Positions 24,700-31,893 of a stretch of 31,962 bases of DNA are shown here, piece by piece. The stretch is from a virus, in IMG/VR virus record IMGVR_UViG_3300020471_000265, positions 1 to 31,962 of that record; one strand, given 5' to 3'. The first letter of the stretch is position 1; every line of letters starts with the position of its first letter. The translations under genes and the position numbers were made by a program. Below the pieces are notes generated by a model, which saw only the letters and a program-made list of their open reading frames with translations, had not been told where the DNA came from and did not search any database.

Positions 24700-25530
24700 C
24701 TACCTCTTCTCCATTGGTTTGTAGACAAGGTAATCATCGCAGACTTCATCAGCCCTGCTGTCATGTTTAATACACCACCACCCACCATTCTGGTCTGGTC
24801 TGGCTTGTTCACAAAAATTACATTGAGGTTCAACCTGTTTGCCCTGCCAACATATACTGTTTTTAAAACAACCTTTGCATCGCCAATCAGTTCCATCTGT
24901 ACTGATTTTACCTGCCCTGTTGTTTATTGCTCTCTCAATTCTTTCTTTTAAATATGCCCACTCAAACTCATCATAGTCCACAATCTGTGCGTGATAGTCA
25001 CAGTTGTTTTTATTCATGGCTATAAACAAAGTTTGTTGCAGACCAGACATACCCATCATCATGGTGCATTGTGCATAGTATTGTGGGTGTGAAATCTTTA
25101 CGCCGCTTTTCTGAAACTTTTTAAACGACGCATCGTTCATGGATTTAATTTCCAAGATCATTGGGTCGTCTTGCTCTAACTCTATGAGCCCATCTGTGTG
25201 GCAAACGACGTGGCCACCTAGCTCCTCGTATGTGTGCTGTCTTCCTGTAAGACCATCAACTTCCCATACCTGTACGCCAGCTTTCTTTTTTAAGTCCTTA
25301 ACAATCTCGTCTTCGAGAATGTGACCTAAGTTAAAAATTCTTTTGAGTCTGGGGTTTGGCTCGTCATTAGGGAAACCCCTCAAGTTGTAAGCAAGTAGAG
25401 CATCACAAGGATTCCCAACGATAGAAGCACCGATATACTGGCGAGCTTTTTCTCTTCTTTCCGCATCGTATCCACCGTCTATTTTATTTATTAAGTCGAG
25501 TGCTTTTTCTTGGCTCACATCATTATCCAT
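24700..25530 (-). CDS. PD-(D/E)XK exonuclease, Cys-rich C-terminus
   Basis: I choose the ATG at 25528-25530 (276 residues); the longer frame would run through a terminator and the end of the preceding gene. The nuclease core has H70 in FNLGHILED, D113 in CHTDGLIEL, and E127-I-K129 in LEIKSMND: the motifs of the PD-(D/E)XK fold (Cas4/RecB-type). The C-terminal 60 residues hold at least seven Cys in paired and single positions (RCKGC, ICWQ, QCNFC, WWCIK, EVC), suggesting a metal or Fe-S site. With the neighbouring annealing ATPase and DUF669 protein it completes a phage recombination set. Its ribosome binding site is poor and lies in a hairpin. Confidence 0.82.
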   Translation of the reverse strand: MDNDVSQEKALDLINKIDGGYDAERREKARQYIGASIVGNPCDALLAYNLRGFPNDEPNPRLKRIFNLGHILEDEIVKDLKKKAGVQVWEVDGLTGRQHTYEELGGHVVCHTDGLIELEQDDPMILEIKSMNDASFKKFQKSGVKISHPQYYAQCTMMMGMSGLQQTLFIAMNKNNCDYHAQIVDYDEFEWAYLKERIERAINNRAGKISTDGTDWRCKGCFKNSICWQGKQVEPQCNFCEQARPDQNGGWWCIKHDSRADEVCDDYLVYKPMEKR

Positions 25531-25558
25531 AAAAAAAGGGGGAGTTCCCTCCCCCTTT
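25531..25558 (-). terminator. Terminator inside the recombination operon
   Basis: Reading leftward, a ten-base-pair stem AAAGGGGGAG/CTCCCCCTTT with loop GGAA runs into seven T, directly followed by the ATG of the nuclease gene. It fits a Rho-independent terminator (or attenuator) between the DUF669 gene and the nuclease gene. The same sequence makes a weaker terminator on the plus strand. Confidence 0.85.
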
Positions 25559-25564
25559 ATAGAT

Positions 25565-26044
25565 TTAGAAAGGAATGTCGTCGTCCAATGTGGTAGATTC
25601 CTCACCACCACCATTGGCAAGAGGGTTAAAATACTTCACCTCTTTCATGTCTTTGATTGTCTCACCGTCTCTATTAGTCCACGGCTTCGCCAATCCCACG
25701 ACGATTTCACATTTAAGACCTTGCATCGACTCAACGTCACCAGGCTGGTCAGGATTTTTATGTCCCGCTGCAACCAAAAACGATTTCAGTTGTCGTCTTG
25801 CAATCTCTTGTGCCTGAGCACTGGTGTGAGCAATGTTCAAGTTGGCTCGAATCTGCCCTGCCCCACCATCATCAACAAAAAGAAGAACCAACTTCTTATT
25901 ATTACTGTCTCCGACTGTCTCTATTTTCGCCTCTTTGCAGGTAGCTGTATATTTACCTACATCCAAGACAGGAGTCCTTGGTGTCATCTCACCGAGTTCA
26001 ACACTCGATAAGTCCAAGTCCCCGAATCCACTCCAATTACTCAT
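25565..26044 (-). CDS. DUF669-like protein with SSB-type acidic tail
   Basis: The protein is 159 residues, with AGGAG before the ATG. The N-terminal and middle parts (LDVGKYTATCKEAKIETV, KKLVLLFVDDGG, IRANLNIAH) resemble DUF669, a phage family found beside recombinases and thought to bind single-stranded DNA. The last residues are DDDIPF, the same six-residue tip that in bacterial SSB recruits partner proteins such as exonucleases and RecO/PriA. It overlaps the annealing ATPase gene by eight bases. Thus it probably coats single-stranded DNA and recruits host or phage replication proteins; the tail is seen, the role is inferred. Confidence 0.82.
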   Translation of the reverse strand: MSNWSGFGDLDLSSVELGEMTPRTPVLDVGKYTATCKEAKIETVGDSNNKKLVLLFVDDGGAGQIRANLNIAHTSAQAQEIARRQLKSFLVAAGHKNPDQPGDVESMQGLKCEIVVGLAKPWTNRDGETIKDMKEVKYFNPLANGGGEESTTLDDDIPF

Positions 26045-26810
26045 CTTTCTCTCCTTTCTGAGTAGAACCTTTAGCCATCTTCGCTAAAAGATCGGTTACG
26101 TTATCGCACTCCTCAAAAGGTTTGAGGACATTACGAGGGTCTCTAGCCTTACCGTGCCAACCAGACACTTCGTCAGTTACAATGTATCGACGCACTTTAG
26201 GATGTCCTCCATCGGTCTTCTCCGTTGTTCGGACACCGCACATAACGTGATCGAAAATTGCAGGAACATGCTTGGCTACAGCATTTCCTTTCACCAATGG
26301 CCAGTATTGAGTTACGTCGTTTGCATCTTTCTCTTCTTTAGCAAGACAAGAAACATAGACATGTACTGGCAAATCTCTGAACCATTTGAGAGCCCCTAAG
26401 AGGTGGCGAGAATAATCTCCCCAAAGAGCCCAAGAGTTGTTTCCACCCTCTTGCTCGTTCTCAAGTTGCTCAAGTAGACGCTCAGAAAGTTCTGTTAGGG
26501 AGTCGAGTGCGATCCACTTATAACCCATAGCTTGAAACTCATCGCTCATCATCATCTTAACGATGCCTCTAAAACTATAGAGTCCTTTGTCTGGATCGTG
26601 CTTTCCATCCCATGAAGAGAAAGGAAGGTAGTCAATACCTACATCTTCTACTGACTTTAACCCTGCCTCTCCACTGAGGATCAGACCTTTACCGTATCTC
26701 TTCTGGTAATGTCTGCATTGGTAGGTTTTGCCCCATCCATGGTGGGCATATAGCAATACTTTTGTTGGCCCTGATTGCTGAAGGTCTGCTGTTGACATGA
26801 CTTTAAACAT
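26037..26810 (-). CDS. Sak4-like RecA-fold annealing ATPase (AAA_24)
   Basis: The 257-residue protein has a Walker A-type loop AHHGWGKT (22-29), where Ala replaces the usual first Gly, and a Walker B strand KWIALDSL with D103. Further beta strands (VHVYVSCLAKEE) and a C-terminal helical part follow. Pattern and neighbours match the Sak4/AAA_24 phage nucleotide-binding family, a small RecA-like fold that helps single-strand annealing with its paired SSB. It overlaps genes on both sides by eight bases. Family placement is from motif and context. Confidence 0.82.
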   Translation of the reverse strand: MFKVMSTADLQQSGPTKVLLYAHHGWGKTYQCRHYQKRYGKGLILSGEAGLKSVEDVGIDYLPFSSWDGKHDPDKGLYSFRGIVKMMMSDEFQAMGYKWIALDSLTELSERLLEQLENEQEGGNNSWALWGDYSRHLLGALKWFRDLPVHVYVSCLAKEEKDANDVTQYWPLVKGNAVAKHVPAIFDHVMCGVRTTEKTDGGHPKVRRYIVTDEVSGWHGKARDPRNVLKPFEECDNVTDLLAKMAKGSTQKGEKDE

Positions 26811-27312
26811 TTTTCACCACCTTTACTTTCGGTGAGTTGAGGTGACGGGTCAGAAAAGATTTTATCTTTGCTTGCTCGTCTGCTGGCAGGCGTTTGAACT
26901 TCCTCTTATCCACAGATAAGGCTCTGTTCACATAGTCAGGGAGTTCAGTTTGGCCGAAATACTTCTCAAGCTCTTCCTTGTCCCATGCCCACCTCTCGCT
27001 TCTAGTAACGGTGACGCCATATCCCTTGGTGTGCTTGTATAGTTCACCCTCTTCCTCTGGGAAGTAGTGCGCTATCTCACCCTCGATCATGGCTAGTTCT
27101 TCGTCGATCTCAGCTTTGGTCTGGTTGAGTTCATGGCATCGTTCAGCGAGATCATCTAACCTATCGTTTCGCCTTAGTTCTGCCTCAGTGAGTTTAGTTT
27201 GGGAGTCAGAGGTAGATGTACTCTTTACCTCATCATCCACCGCCTTTAAGATCGGCGGCCCTTGTGTCGGGTCATAACCCGACCACGCGGTGTCGTCGGT
27301 TTTTGTTTTCAT
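26803..27312 (-). CDS. Hypothetical recombination-operon protein (169 aa)
   Basis: This is the first gene of the leftward operon, with AAGGAG before its ATG. It has a disordered acidic N-terminus, a charged coiled coil at about 40-80 (LRRNDRLDDLAERCHELNQ, KAEIDEELAMIEGEIA), and a globular C-terminus including GYGVTVTRSERWAWDKEELE and KRKFKRLPADEQAKIKSFL. The combination of coiled coil plus small beta domain recalls Gp157-type phage proteins found next to recombinases, but I cannot assign it. It overlaps the ATPase gene by eight bases, so the two are co-expressed. Confidence 0.75.
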   Translation of the reverse strand: MKTKTDDTAWSGYDPTQGPPILKAVDDEVKSTSTSDSQTKLTEAELRRNDRLDDLAERCHELNQTKAEIDEELAMIEGEIAHYFPEEEGELYKHTKGYGVTVTRSERWAWDKEELEKYFGQTELPDYVNRALSVDKRKFKRLPADEQAKIKSFLTRHLNSPKVKVVKNV

Positions 27313-27383
27313 CGTTTCTCCTTTATCTCAGGCCACCAACAATGTCTGGCCTTTCTCATAAGGTGTCTTTACAACACCATGCA

Positions 27384-27396
27384 GTGTATGATACAC
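27384..27396. repeat. Operator-like palindrome GTGTAT-G-ATACAC
   Basis: A perfect 13-base inverted repeat with one central base lies in the intergenic region between the leftward operon and the Cro-like gene. It overlaps the -10 box of the predicted leftward promoter. A near-copy (GTGTATTTAACAC) is at 29969-29981. It is a likely binding site for a dimeric regulator, perhaps the adjacent gene product. Confidence 0.55.
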
Positions 27397-27415
27397 AATA
27401 CAATACTAATGGCAA
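27388..27415 (-). promoter_or_regulatory. Leftward early promoter
   Basis: On the minus strand TTGCCA (27410-27415) and TATCAT (27388-27393) are separated by 16 bases, a good sigma70 pair. It would drive the recombination operon starting at 27312. The -10 box lies within the GTGTAT-G-ATACAC palindrome, so a repressor there would block it. Confidence 0.6.
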
Positions 27416-27433
27416 GTGAAAAAGGAGACACCC

Positions 27434-27667
27434 GTGGAATGTAGGCTGAATATAAGTCGTTTAGTACAAGACGTTGGAGGTGCAACCAAGGCAGCGACGA
27501 CCGCAGGCGTTGTAAGAACTGCTCCATACGGATGGATTAAACGCAACTATATCGGCAGTCCTGTTCTCGAAAAGTTACTCTCCGCTAACCCTGACATTAA
27601 AATTGATGATTACTTTGAACTAACGGAGACAACGAGTGAGCGAGACAACGAAGGATCAGGCTCTTGA
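27434..27667 (+). CDS. Cro-like helix-turn-helix regulator
   Basis: I start at GTG 27434, six bases after AAGGAG (27422-27427); a GTG at 27416 is upstream of the ribosome binding site. The 77 residues contain a small HTH: GGATKAATTAGV (15-26), followed by the recognition-helix phrase RTAPYGWIKRNYI (28-40) and VLEKLLSANPDI. The pattern (GG..KAA..AGV.R..PYGW.KR) is that of phage Cro/CI-type regulators. The C-terminus is Thr/Glu/Ser-rich. It sits beside a palindromic operator-like site and the leftward promoter, which it probably controls. The next gene starts inside it. Confidence 0.72.
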   Translation: MECRLNISRLVQDVGGATKAATTAGVVRTAPYGWIKRNYIGSPVLEKLLSANPDIKIDDYFELTETTSERDNEGSGS

Positions 27668-29534
27668 GTATTTGGATCGTGGATGGTCAATCATCCCTAT
27701 ACGACCGAGTACAAAAAGACCCGCGATAAAGTGGCAAGAATTTCAAACAAGACAACCTACTGAGGAAGAGGTTGAAAGATGGTGGACACAGTGGCCCGAC
27801 TATGGGATCGCACTGGTAACAGGTGAACTCAGTGGAGTTGTAGTCGTAGACTGCGACAATGATGAGTCAATCAAGGCCGCAGAAGATGCGGAAATGTTTA
27901 CCCCCGTAAAGGTCAAGACGAAGCGAGGATTACATCTCTACTTCGAGCATCCCAGGGACGGCAAAAGACGAGGCCCAAGGGCAGGTGTAAACAGTCGAGG
28001 AACAGATTGGCCTCAGATAAACGGACTAGATTTCAGAGGCGACGGTAGCTACGCACTCTTACCCCCATCAAAAAACTACAAATGGCTTGCACCAGAAATA
28101 GATTACTCAGACATGTCTCCATGGAGAGATTGGGTTCCATCAATCCAAAGAGACGAAGGTGATTTTCATTTTAGCAATCTCGATCTCACTGGTGTTATAC
28201 CAATAAGTGAAGACGATCTACTTGGAGAGTGGGATCGCACAGCTAAATATGTGAGGGATAGCTTTCCAAATACATTAAAGATACCTACTGGTATGGGTAA
28301 TGGCCGTAATGAAAGGGTCATGAAATACATAGCGGAAGGTATTAAAGAAGGGTACTTCGGAGCAGAGCTTCGTGTAAGAGCTATGGCTTTTATGCGTGAG
28401 TTCTTTGAGCAGGCGTTGGACGAGAGAGAGTTCGAAGCCACATGCGAAAGTATCGAGCAGGCCGAAAGACGAAACCATCCAGAGAACTTTGCTCCTGATG
28501 GTAAGTTTCTTTTGGCTCCACAAAACCCCGAGACGTTAGAGGAAACACGTAAGCGAAAGCTAATCCACATGTCTGACGCAGAGCAGTTGCTCAAAGAGGC
28601 AGATGCAAAGACATATCTAATTGAACCTTGGTTGCCATCGAACACGATAGTCCAAGTATTCGGGTACAGCGGTCATGGCAAATCTCTCTTTGTTCAACAC
28701 GCCATGGCCGCACTTTCGTCTGGGAAAAAATACTTTGGCCCCTTCGAAATCGGTCGCGCAGCGAGCGTTTTGTATTTTGATTTCGAGATGGGAATGGCTA
28801 CGATTGCTCGTCGTCTTATAGACCTAAGAGATATTCATGGTGACAGCCAAGATAGGTTGAACATATGGACTCCCTTTGTTGATGATAAAGAAATAGATAT
28901 GAACACCCGCGAAGGCATTGTGGAATTAGAGGGCTGGATTAAATACGCAAGACCAGATGTGGTTGTAATCGACACGATACGATCAGCTTATCCTGGCCTG
29001 GGAGAAAACTCAGCAGACGAATGGGCTCGCGTCAATAAATTGGCGGTTCGTCTGAGGAACTCTGGGATGTCTGTAATCATGATCCATCACAGCAATAAAC
29101 CTAGTGAGAATGGGATTGGTAGGGAAGCAGGAAGTACTAACCAGCTTACTGTTCTGGAGACTCAGATAAGAGTTGCTCAGGTATTCCGAGACGAAGAGAC
29201 AGCTAAACAGAACGCTGCATTATATGATGGGAACTATGAAACCCCCGTATATCCTATGCTTGAGGCAAAGATACCCGATGGGTTCCAGTTGTATATGGTT
29301 ATGGAGATTAGGTACGGAAAGGTAAGAGAGTGGACGGAGATGCACGACAGAGTTCAGTGGGTTGGGTTCGCCTCTCATAATACGACAGACGAGAAGATGG
29401 TTGTGTCTAGTATGTCTACAAAACAACGTGCCAAAAATTTGGCACTTGATGGTGTAGACCCATTAGATATAGCTAACCGTCTAAATCGTCCGTTGCGTCA
29501 GGTAAGGGAATGGTTAGGTCTTTATGTGGAGTGA
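27636..29534 (+). CDS. Bifunctional primase-polymerase / helicase
   Basis: The 632-residue product starts at GTG 27636, seven bases after CGGAG, overlapping the regulator gene by 32 bases. The N-terminus is a PrimPol-type domain (PF09250): LDRGWSIIPIRPSTKRPAI, VVVVDCD with D72 and D74, HLYF with H100, and later DFRGDGSYALLPPS. The second half is a RecA-fold helicase of the RepA/AAA_25 type: Walker A GYSGHGKS (343-350), LYFDFEM, Walker B VVVIDT (D446), and IMIHHSNKP. It would make primers and unwind DNA at the phage replication fork. The C-terminal 30 residues look like a small HTH (ALDGVDPLDIANRLNRPLR). All key residues are present. Confidence 0.88.
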   Translation: MSETTKDQALEYLDRGWSIIPIRPSTKRPAIKWQEFQTRQPTEEEVERWWTQWPDYGIALVTGELSGVVVVDCDNDESIKAAEDAEMFTPVKVKTKRGLHLYFEHPRDGKRRGPRAGVNSRGTDWPQINGLDFRGDGSYALLPPSKNYKWLAPEIDYSDMSPWRDWVPSIQRDEGDFHFSNLDLTGVIPISEDDLLGEWDRTAKYVRDSFPNTLKIPTGMGNGRNERVMKYIAEGIKEGYFGAELRVRAMAFMREFFEQALDEREFEATCESIEQAERRNHPENFAPDGKFLLAPQNPETLEETRKRKLIHMSDAEQLLKEADAKTYLIEPWLPSNTIVQVFGYSGHGKSLFVQHAMAALSSGKKYFGPFEIGRAASVLYFDFEMGMATIARRLIDLRDIHGDSQDRLNIWTPFVDDKEIDMNTREGIVELEGWIKYARPDVVVIDTIRSAYPGLGENSADEWARVNKLAVRLRNSGMSVIMIHHSNKPSENGIGREAGSTNQLTVLETQIRVAQVFRDEETAKQNAALYDGNYETPVYPMLEAKIPDGFQLYMVMEIRYGKVREWTEMHDRVQWVGFASHNTTDEKMVVSSMSTKQRAKNLALDGVDPLDIANRLNRPLRQVREWLGLYVE

Positions 29535-29823
29535 TTGAAACAACCTTCACATCAGGGCCGAATACTCTCCTACATTCATCTACGAAGGCGGCGATTTCTG
29601 GGTACTTCGCACGATTTGCGGCCCGTTCCTCTGCTTTTGTCTTGCTTGTAGTCGCTGGTACGAGATTAGGTTTTTGTACTCTGGACTGTTGTCGTTCGAC
29701 ACTATGTGAGACCTGACTAGGGGATTGGTCAGAGCTAACTTCACTATCTCGTCCAGAGTATTTTTGTCGCTTCCATTCTTCATAAAGTTTCTCTTGTCGC
29801 TTCTGTTTTTCTGTCTTGGCCAT
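29473..29823 (-). CDS. Hypothetical charged protein convergent to the primase-helicase
   Basis: From ATG 29823 the product has 116 residues. A basic coiled-coil start (AKTEKQKRQEKLYEEWKRQ) leads to a Ser/Gln-rich linker, then a small domain (RAKYPEIAAFVDECRRVFG, DVKVVSITPHKDLTIPL). Its 3' end overlaps the end of the primase-helicase gene by 62 bases on the opposite strand. The nearest AAAGGAG is 17 bases before the ATG, too far for a standard site, and lies in the stem of the structured element upstream. So the start is uncertain. Family not recognised. Confidence 0.6.
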   Translation of the reverse strand: MAKTEKQKRQEKLYEEWKRQKYSGRDSEVSSDQSPSQVSHSVERQQSRVQKPNLVPATTSKTKAEERAANRAKYPEIAAFVDECRRVFGPDVKVVSITPHKDLTIPLPDATDDLDG

Positions 29824-29833
29824 GTCTACTAAG

Positions 29834-29938
29834 CGATACACTCCTTTAACGTAACGTTCGTTACGAGTCCTTTGTCCAAGCCGACCCACCTACGGTGGGA
29901 TCGGCTCGTCCTTAGTCAAGAACTCACGGAGTGTATCG
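29834..29938 (-). ncRNA. Structured leader candidate (three-way junction)
   Basis: A perfect 11-base-pair stem P1 (CGATACACTCC 29834-29844 with GGAGTGTATCG 29928-29938) encloses two inner elements. P2 is the palindrome GTAACG-TT-CGTTAC (29851-29864). P3 is an arm of 8 pairs (29865-29872 with 29918-29925) capped by a GC-rich hairpin with one bulge (AGCCGA, CCCACC, loop TAC, 29879-29906). The P3 arm is fully paired only in the minus-strand RNA, by a G-U wobble; the plus RNA has a C-A mismatch. So it probably works as the leader of the leftward gene ending at 29473. An origin or protein-binding role is the alternative. Confidence 0.45.
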
Positions 29939-29959
29939 TCTGAACGTGTAAAGATCAAC

Positions 29960-29988
29960 CCTAAAGTTGTGTATTTAACACCTAAAGT
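29960..29988. repeat. Direct repeat CCTAAAGT x2 around an operator-like site
   Basis: CCTAAAGT occurs at 29960-29967 and 29981-29988, 21 bases apart (two helical turns). Between and overlapping lies GTGTATTTAACAC (29969-29981), a near-copy of the palindrome at 27384-27396. The cluster ends one base before the -35 box of the promoter at 29990. It looks like a regulator binding region. Confidence 0.5.
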
Positions 29989-29989
29989 A

Positions 29990-30018
29990 TTGCCAAATCA
30001 CTTTGTATAACCTACATT
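29990..30018 (+). promoter_or_regulatory. Rightward early promoter
   Basis: TTGCCA (29990-29995) and TACATT (30013-30018) are 17 bases apart, with the same -35 box as the leftward promoter. Transcription would start near 30025, giving a short leader before the AAGGAGG site at 30035. It would drive the operon from 30051. Confidence 0.55.
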
Positions 30019-30050
30019 ACCAAATTAACTACAAAAGGAGGTACGATCTA

Positions 30051-30347
30051 ATGCCACGTAATGTTAGCGTCTCGAACGCTGACTTGAAGTGGCTCCAGAA
30101 AAATCATTTAAATCACTCTTACTCTGAACTAGCGCAACGAGTTGGATGTTGCGTGGACACCTTAAAACGGATTCTTGTACGAGAAGGACTACAAGAATTT
30201 GAAGGGGCCAAATATCAAGTCCGTAGAGACTTCGAAGGGAAAACTTGGACACGTCCCTGTTTGTCTTGCCGCGACACTGAAGAACGCCCTAAGAACTGGT
30301 TTTTTTGCAGGTCATGCCGAAAGACAATGGGGTATGAGGACGTATGA
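30051..30347 (+). CDS. HTH / zinc-ribbon DNA-binding protein
   Basis: The ATG at 30051 follows AAGGAGGT; the longer frame from 30003 has no site. The 98 residues have an HTH at about 24-46 (YSELAQRVGCCVDTLKRIL) and a C-terminal zinc ribbon with C70-x2-C73 and C86-x2-C89 (CLSC, CRSC). Such small two-domain proteins act as transcription regulators or DNA-binding adaptors in phage early operons. It is first in its operon, behind a predicted promoter and operator-like sites, so autoregulation is plausible. The next gene overlaps by four bases (ATGA). Confidence 0.75.
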   Translation: MPRNVSVSNADLKWLQKNHLNHSYSELAQRVGCCVDTLKRILVREGLQEFEGAKYQVRRDFEGKTWTRPCLSCRDTEERPKNWFFCRSCRKTMGYEDV

Positions 30348-30754
30348 GTGGTAGAGGTATGAAACAAAAGGGCGATAACTACGAACGTGAGTTAGCCGCC
30401 TACATCAACGAACACACTTCACTTCAATCTTTTAGAGCACCTCTGTCTGGGGGAGGACACGTAGGTTTGTCTGGTGGTGCAGACATACTCGGAGTTCCTA
30501 GTTTATTTATCGAAGCCAAGCGAGTGGAACGCCTGAACTTTCATGACGCTATGCGACAGGCTGAGACAAACATAGAAAAAACACAGTCGGATGACGTAGC
30601 CATCGTCATGAATAGAAAGAATCGAATGAAGACGGGGGATAGCCTCTGTTTACTTCGTCTGGATGACTTCCTTGTTTTTTACAATGCTTTTCTCAGAGAG
30701 AAAGGTTTTGCAAAAGATGAGGGAGAAGACGAAACATTGTCCACACTGCAATAG
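30344..30754 (+). CDS. PD-(D/E)XK nuclease, Holliday-junction resolvase-like
   Basis: The 136-residue protein begins by the ATGA overlap. It has the archaeal Hjc-like/phage resolvase nuclease pattern: E14/E16 in GDNYERELAAY, then LSGGADILGV with D47, and FIEAKR with E57 and K59. These are the acidic and Lys residues of the PD-(D/E)XK active site. Similar small nucleases resolve recombination or replication branches, or act as packaging-associated nucleases. The exact substrate cannot be told from sequence. The next gene starts inside it. Confidence 0.78.
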   Translation: MSGRGMKQKGDNYERELAAYINEHTSLQSFRAPLSGGGHVGLSGGADILGVPSLFIEAKRVERLNFHDAMRQAETNIEKTQSDDVAIVMNRKNRMKTGDSLCLLRLDDFLVFYNAFLREKGFAKDEGEDETLSTLQ

Positions 30755-31214
30755 AACTCTTAGTATTGACAGATTTTATAAGCGAACTGGCCCAGTAGCA
30801 GAGCAGGAAGGCAGAGCAGGACAACCATACGGATACTGTAAGCACTGTAATAAAAAGAGAATGACAGGTACTCCGTATAAGTATTTTTCTGGAACAATGC
30901 ACCGTATCAGACGACGTTCCGAATACAAAAACCTAGAACACGACGTTGATAAAGACTATCTGGTTGAACTCTACAATCAACAGAAAGGTAGATGTGCCAT
31001 CACCAACGTCCCCCTAAAGCTCGAACGAGGAGAGGGAGATGTCTGGGAGAACTGCTCAGTAGACAGGATTGATAACTCCATCGGCTATATGCAAGGCAAC
31101 ATTCGTCTTGTCTGTAGAGCCGTAAACATGATGCGATCTAACATGGGAGACGAGCTTTTATATTACTGGTGTAGAAAAATACTTGGACAACTGGACGACC
31201 ACTCGGGTTATTAA
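30717..31214 (+). CDS. HNH-type endonuclease with N-terminal zinc site
   Basis: I start at ATG 30717 (165 residues), with AAAGG 11 bases upstream. An N-terminal zinc pair (C8-x2-C11, C41-x2-C44) precedes a helical linker and the HNH-like core: GRCAITNVPL (91-100), SVDRIDNSIGY (114-124), GNIRLVC (127-133), and NMMRSN. This is the phage form in which 'DRID' stands where the classic core has 'DHI'. It would cut DNA, possibly near replication or packaging sites. It overlaps the resolvase gene by 38 bases. A role as a stand-alone homing-type nuclease is the alternative. Confidence 0.75.
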   Translation: MREKTKHCPHCNRTLSIDRFYKRTGPVAEQEGRAGQPYGYCKHCNKKRMTGTPYKYFSGTMHRIRRRSEYKNLEHDVDKDYLVELYNQQKGRCAITNVPLKLERGEGDVWENCSVDRIDNSIGYMQGNIRLVCRAVNMMRSNMGDELLYYWCRKILGQLDDHSGY

Positions 31215-31245
31215 TTGCAATACTGGTACTGGAGCACTTCGCTTC

Positions 31246-31261
31246 ACCCCCTGTAGGGGGT
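31246..31261 (+). promoter_or_regulatory. GC hairpin before the CPFA-motif gene
   Basis: A perfect six-base-pair hairpin ACCCCC-TGTA-GGGGGT, flanked by a possible outer GAGC/GCTC pairing, lies 17 bases before ATG 31279. No T run follows, so a terminator is unlikely; a leader or processing element is possible. Confidence 0.35.
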
Positions 31262-31278
31262 TCGCTCAGAGGTACTTA

Positions 31279-31893
31279 ATGACAGAAGAAGAATGGGAGA
31301 CCGAAAGCATACTGATAGCGAACCGCATCAGAACTTGGTCACATAATGTAGTCGAAAAGAAGCACAAAGCGTTTAACAATCTGCCTGCTTGTCCATTTGC
31401 ACGTAAAGCATGGCTGCAACACAAAGTTATGATCCATGTTACGGAGTCCCTGGATGCTGTCTTGGAGATTAAAGCTGTCAATCCTCCCACCCAGGACATC
31501 ACGTATATATTTGCCTGGACGGGATGGAAGGATATGTCACAAGACGACTTTGCAGATTGGGTATATGCACAAAACGAAAACCATTTCGGAGTATGGCTGG
31601 CGGCTTTTCATCCTGAAGGATACGAGGCAAGCCCCATGTCAGCCGAGGGAAATGTTGACGAAATTTTCGCTGAGGTGGACGACATATGTATCATTCTCAT
31701 GCAAGAATACGACCATCTCGTAGCATCGTCTGAGCAGTTAGAGAAGTCAGGCTACTACGACAACTATTCGGAGGAAGAGAAATCTGTACTCCGAGAAAGA
31801 CAGGAGAAACTTCATGCGTGGAAACGTCAGCAAACGCACATCAACCAAGCGAGCCCCTTTGAAGAAGAAGAAGGCTACGAAATCACCCACTAA
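31279..31893 (+). CDS. Hypothetical CPFA-motif protein (204 aa)
   Basis: The start is at ATG 31279, preceded by AGAGGT; the longer frame upstream includes the hairpin region and the end of the HNH gene. The protein has helices with Trp (IRTWSHNVVEKKHKAFN) followed by LPACPFARKAWL (C38), which recalls the 'CPFA' segment of DUF1415-type proteins. An FGVWLAAFHPEG motif and a very acidic C-terminal third (SEEEKSVLRERQ, SPFEEEEGYE) follow. No catalytic role is known to me. It is in the early operon after the HNH gene. A short basic gene starts inside its 3' end. Confidence 0.72.
   Translation: MTEEEWETESILIANRIRTWSHNVVEKKHKAFNNLPACPFARKAWLQHKVMIHVTESLDAVLEIKAVNPPTQDITYIFAWTGWKDMSQDDFADWVYAQNENHFGVWLAAFHPEGYEASPMSAEGNVDEIFAEVDDICIILMQEYDHLVASSEQLEKSGYYDNYSEEEKSVLRERQEKLHAWKRQQTHINQASPFEEEEGYEITH

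Noticed and set aside
25531-25620. Longer nuclease frame starting at 25620
   Set aside because: It would read through a terminator stem and the end of the DUF669 gene; the nuclease-like sequence starts after ATG 25530.
27368-27404. Rightward promoter for the Cro-like gene (TTTACA ... TACAAT)
   Set aside because: The spacing is 25 bases, and closer -10 choices match poorly.
29834-29938. tRNA or tRNA-like cloverleaf
   Set aside because: The closing stem has 11 pairs rather than 7, there is no anticodon arm or T-loop pattern, and no CCA end.
31246-31261. GC hairpin as a Rho-independent terminator
   Set aside because: No T run follows on either strand.
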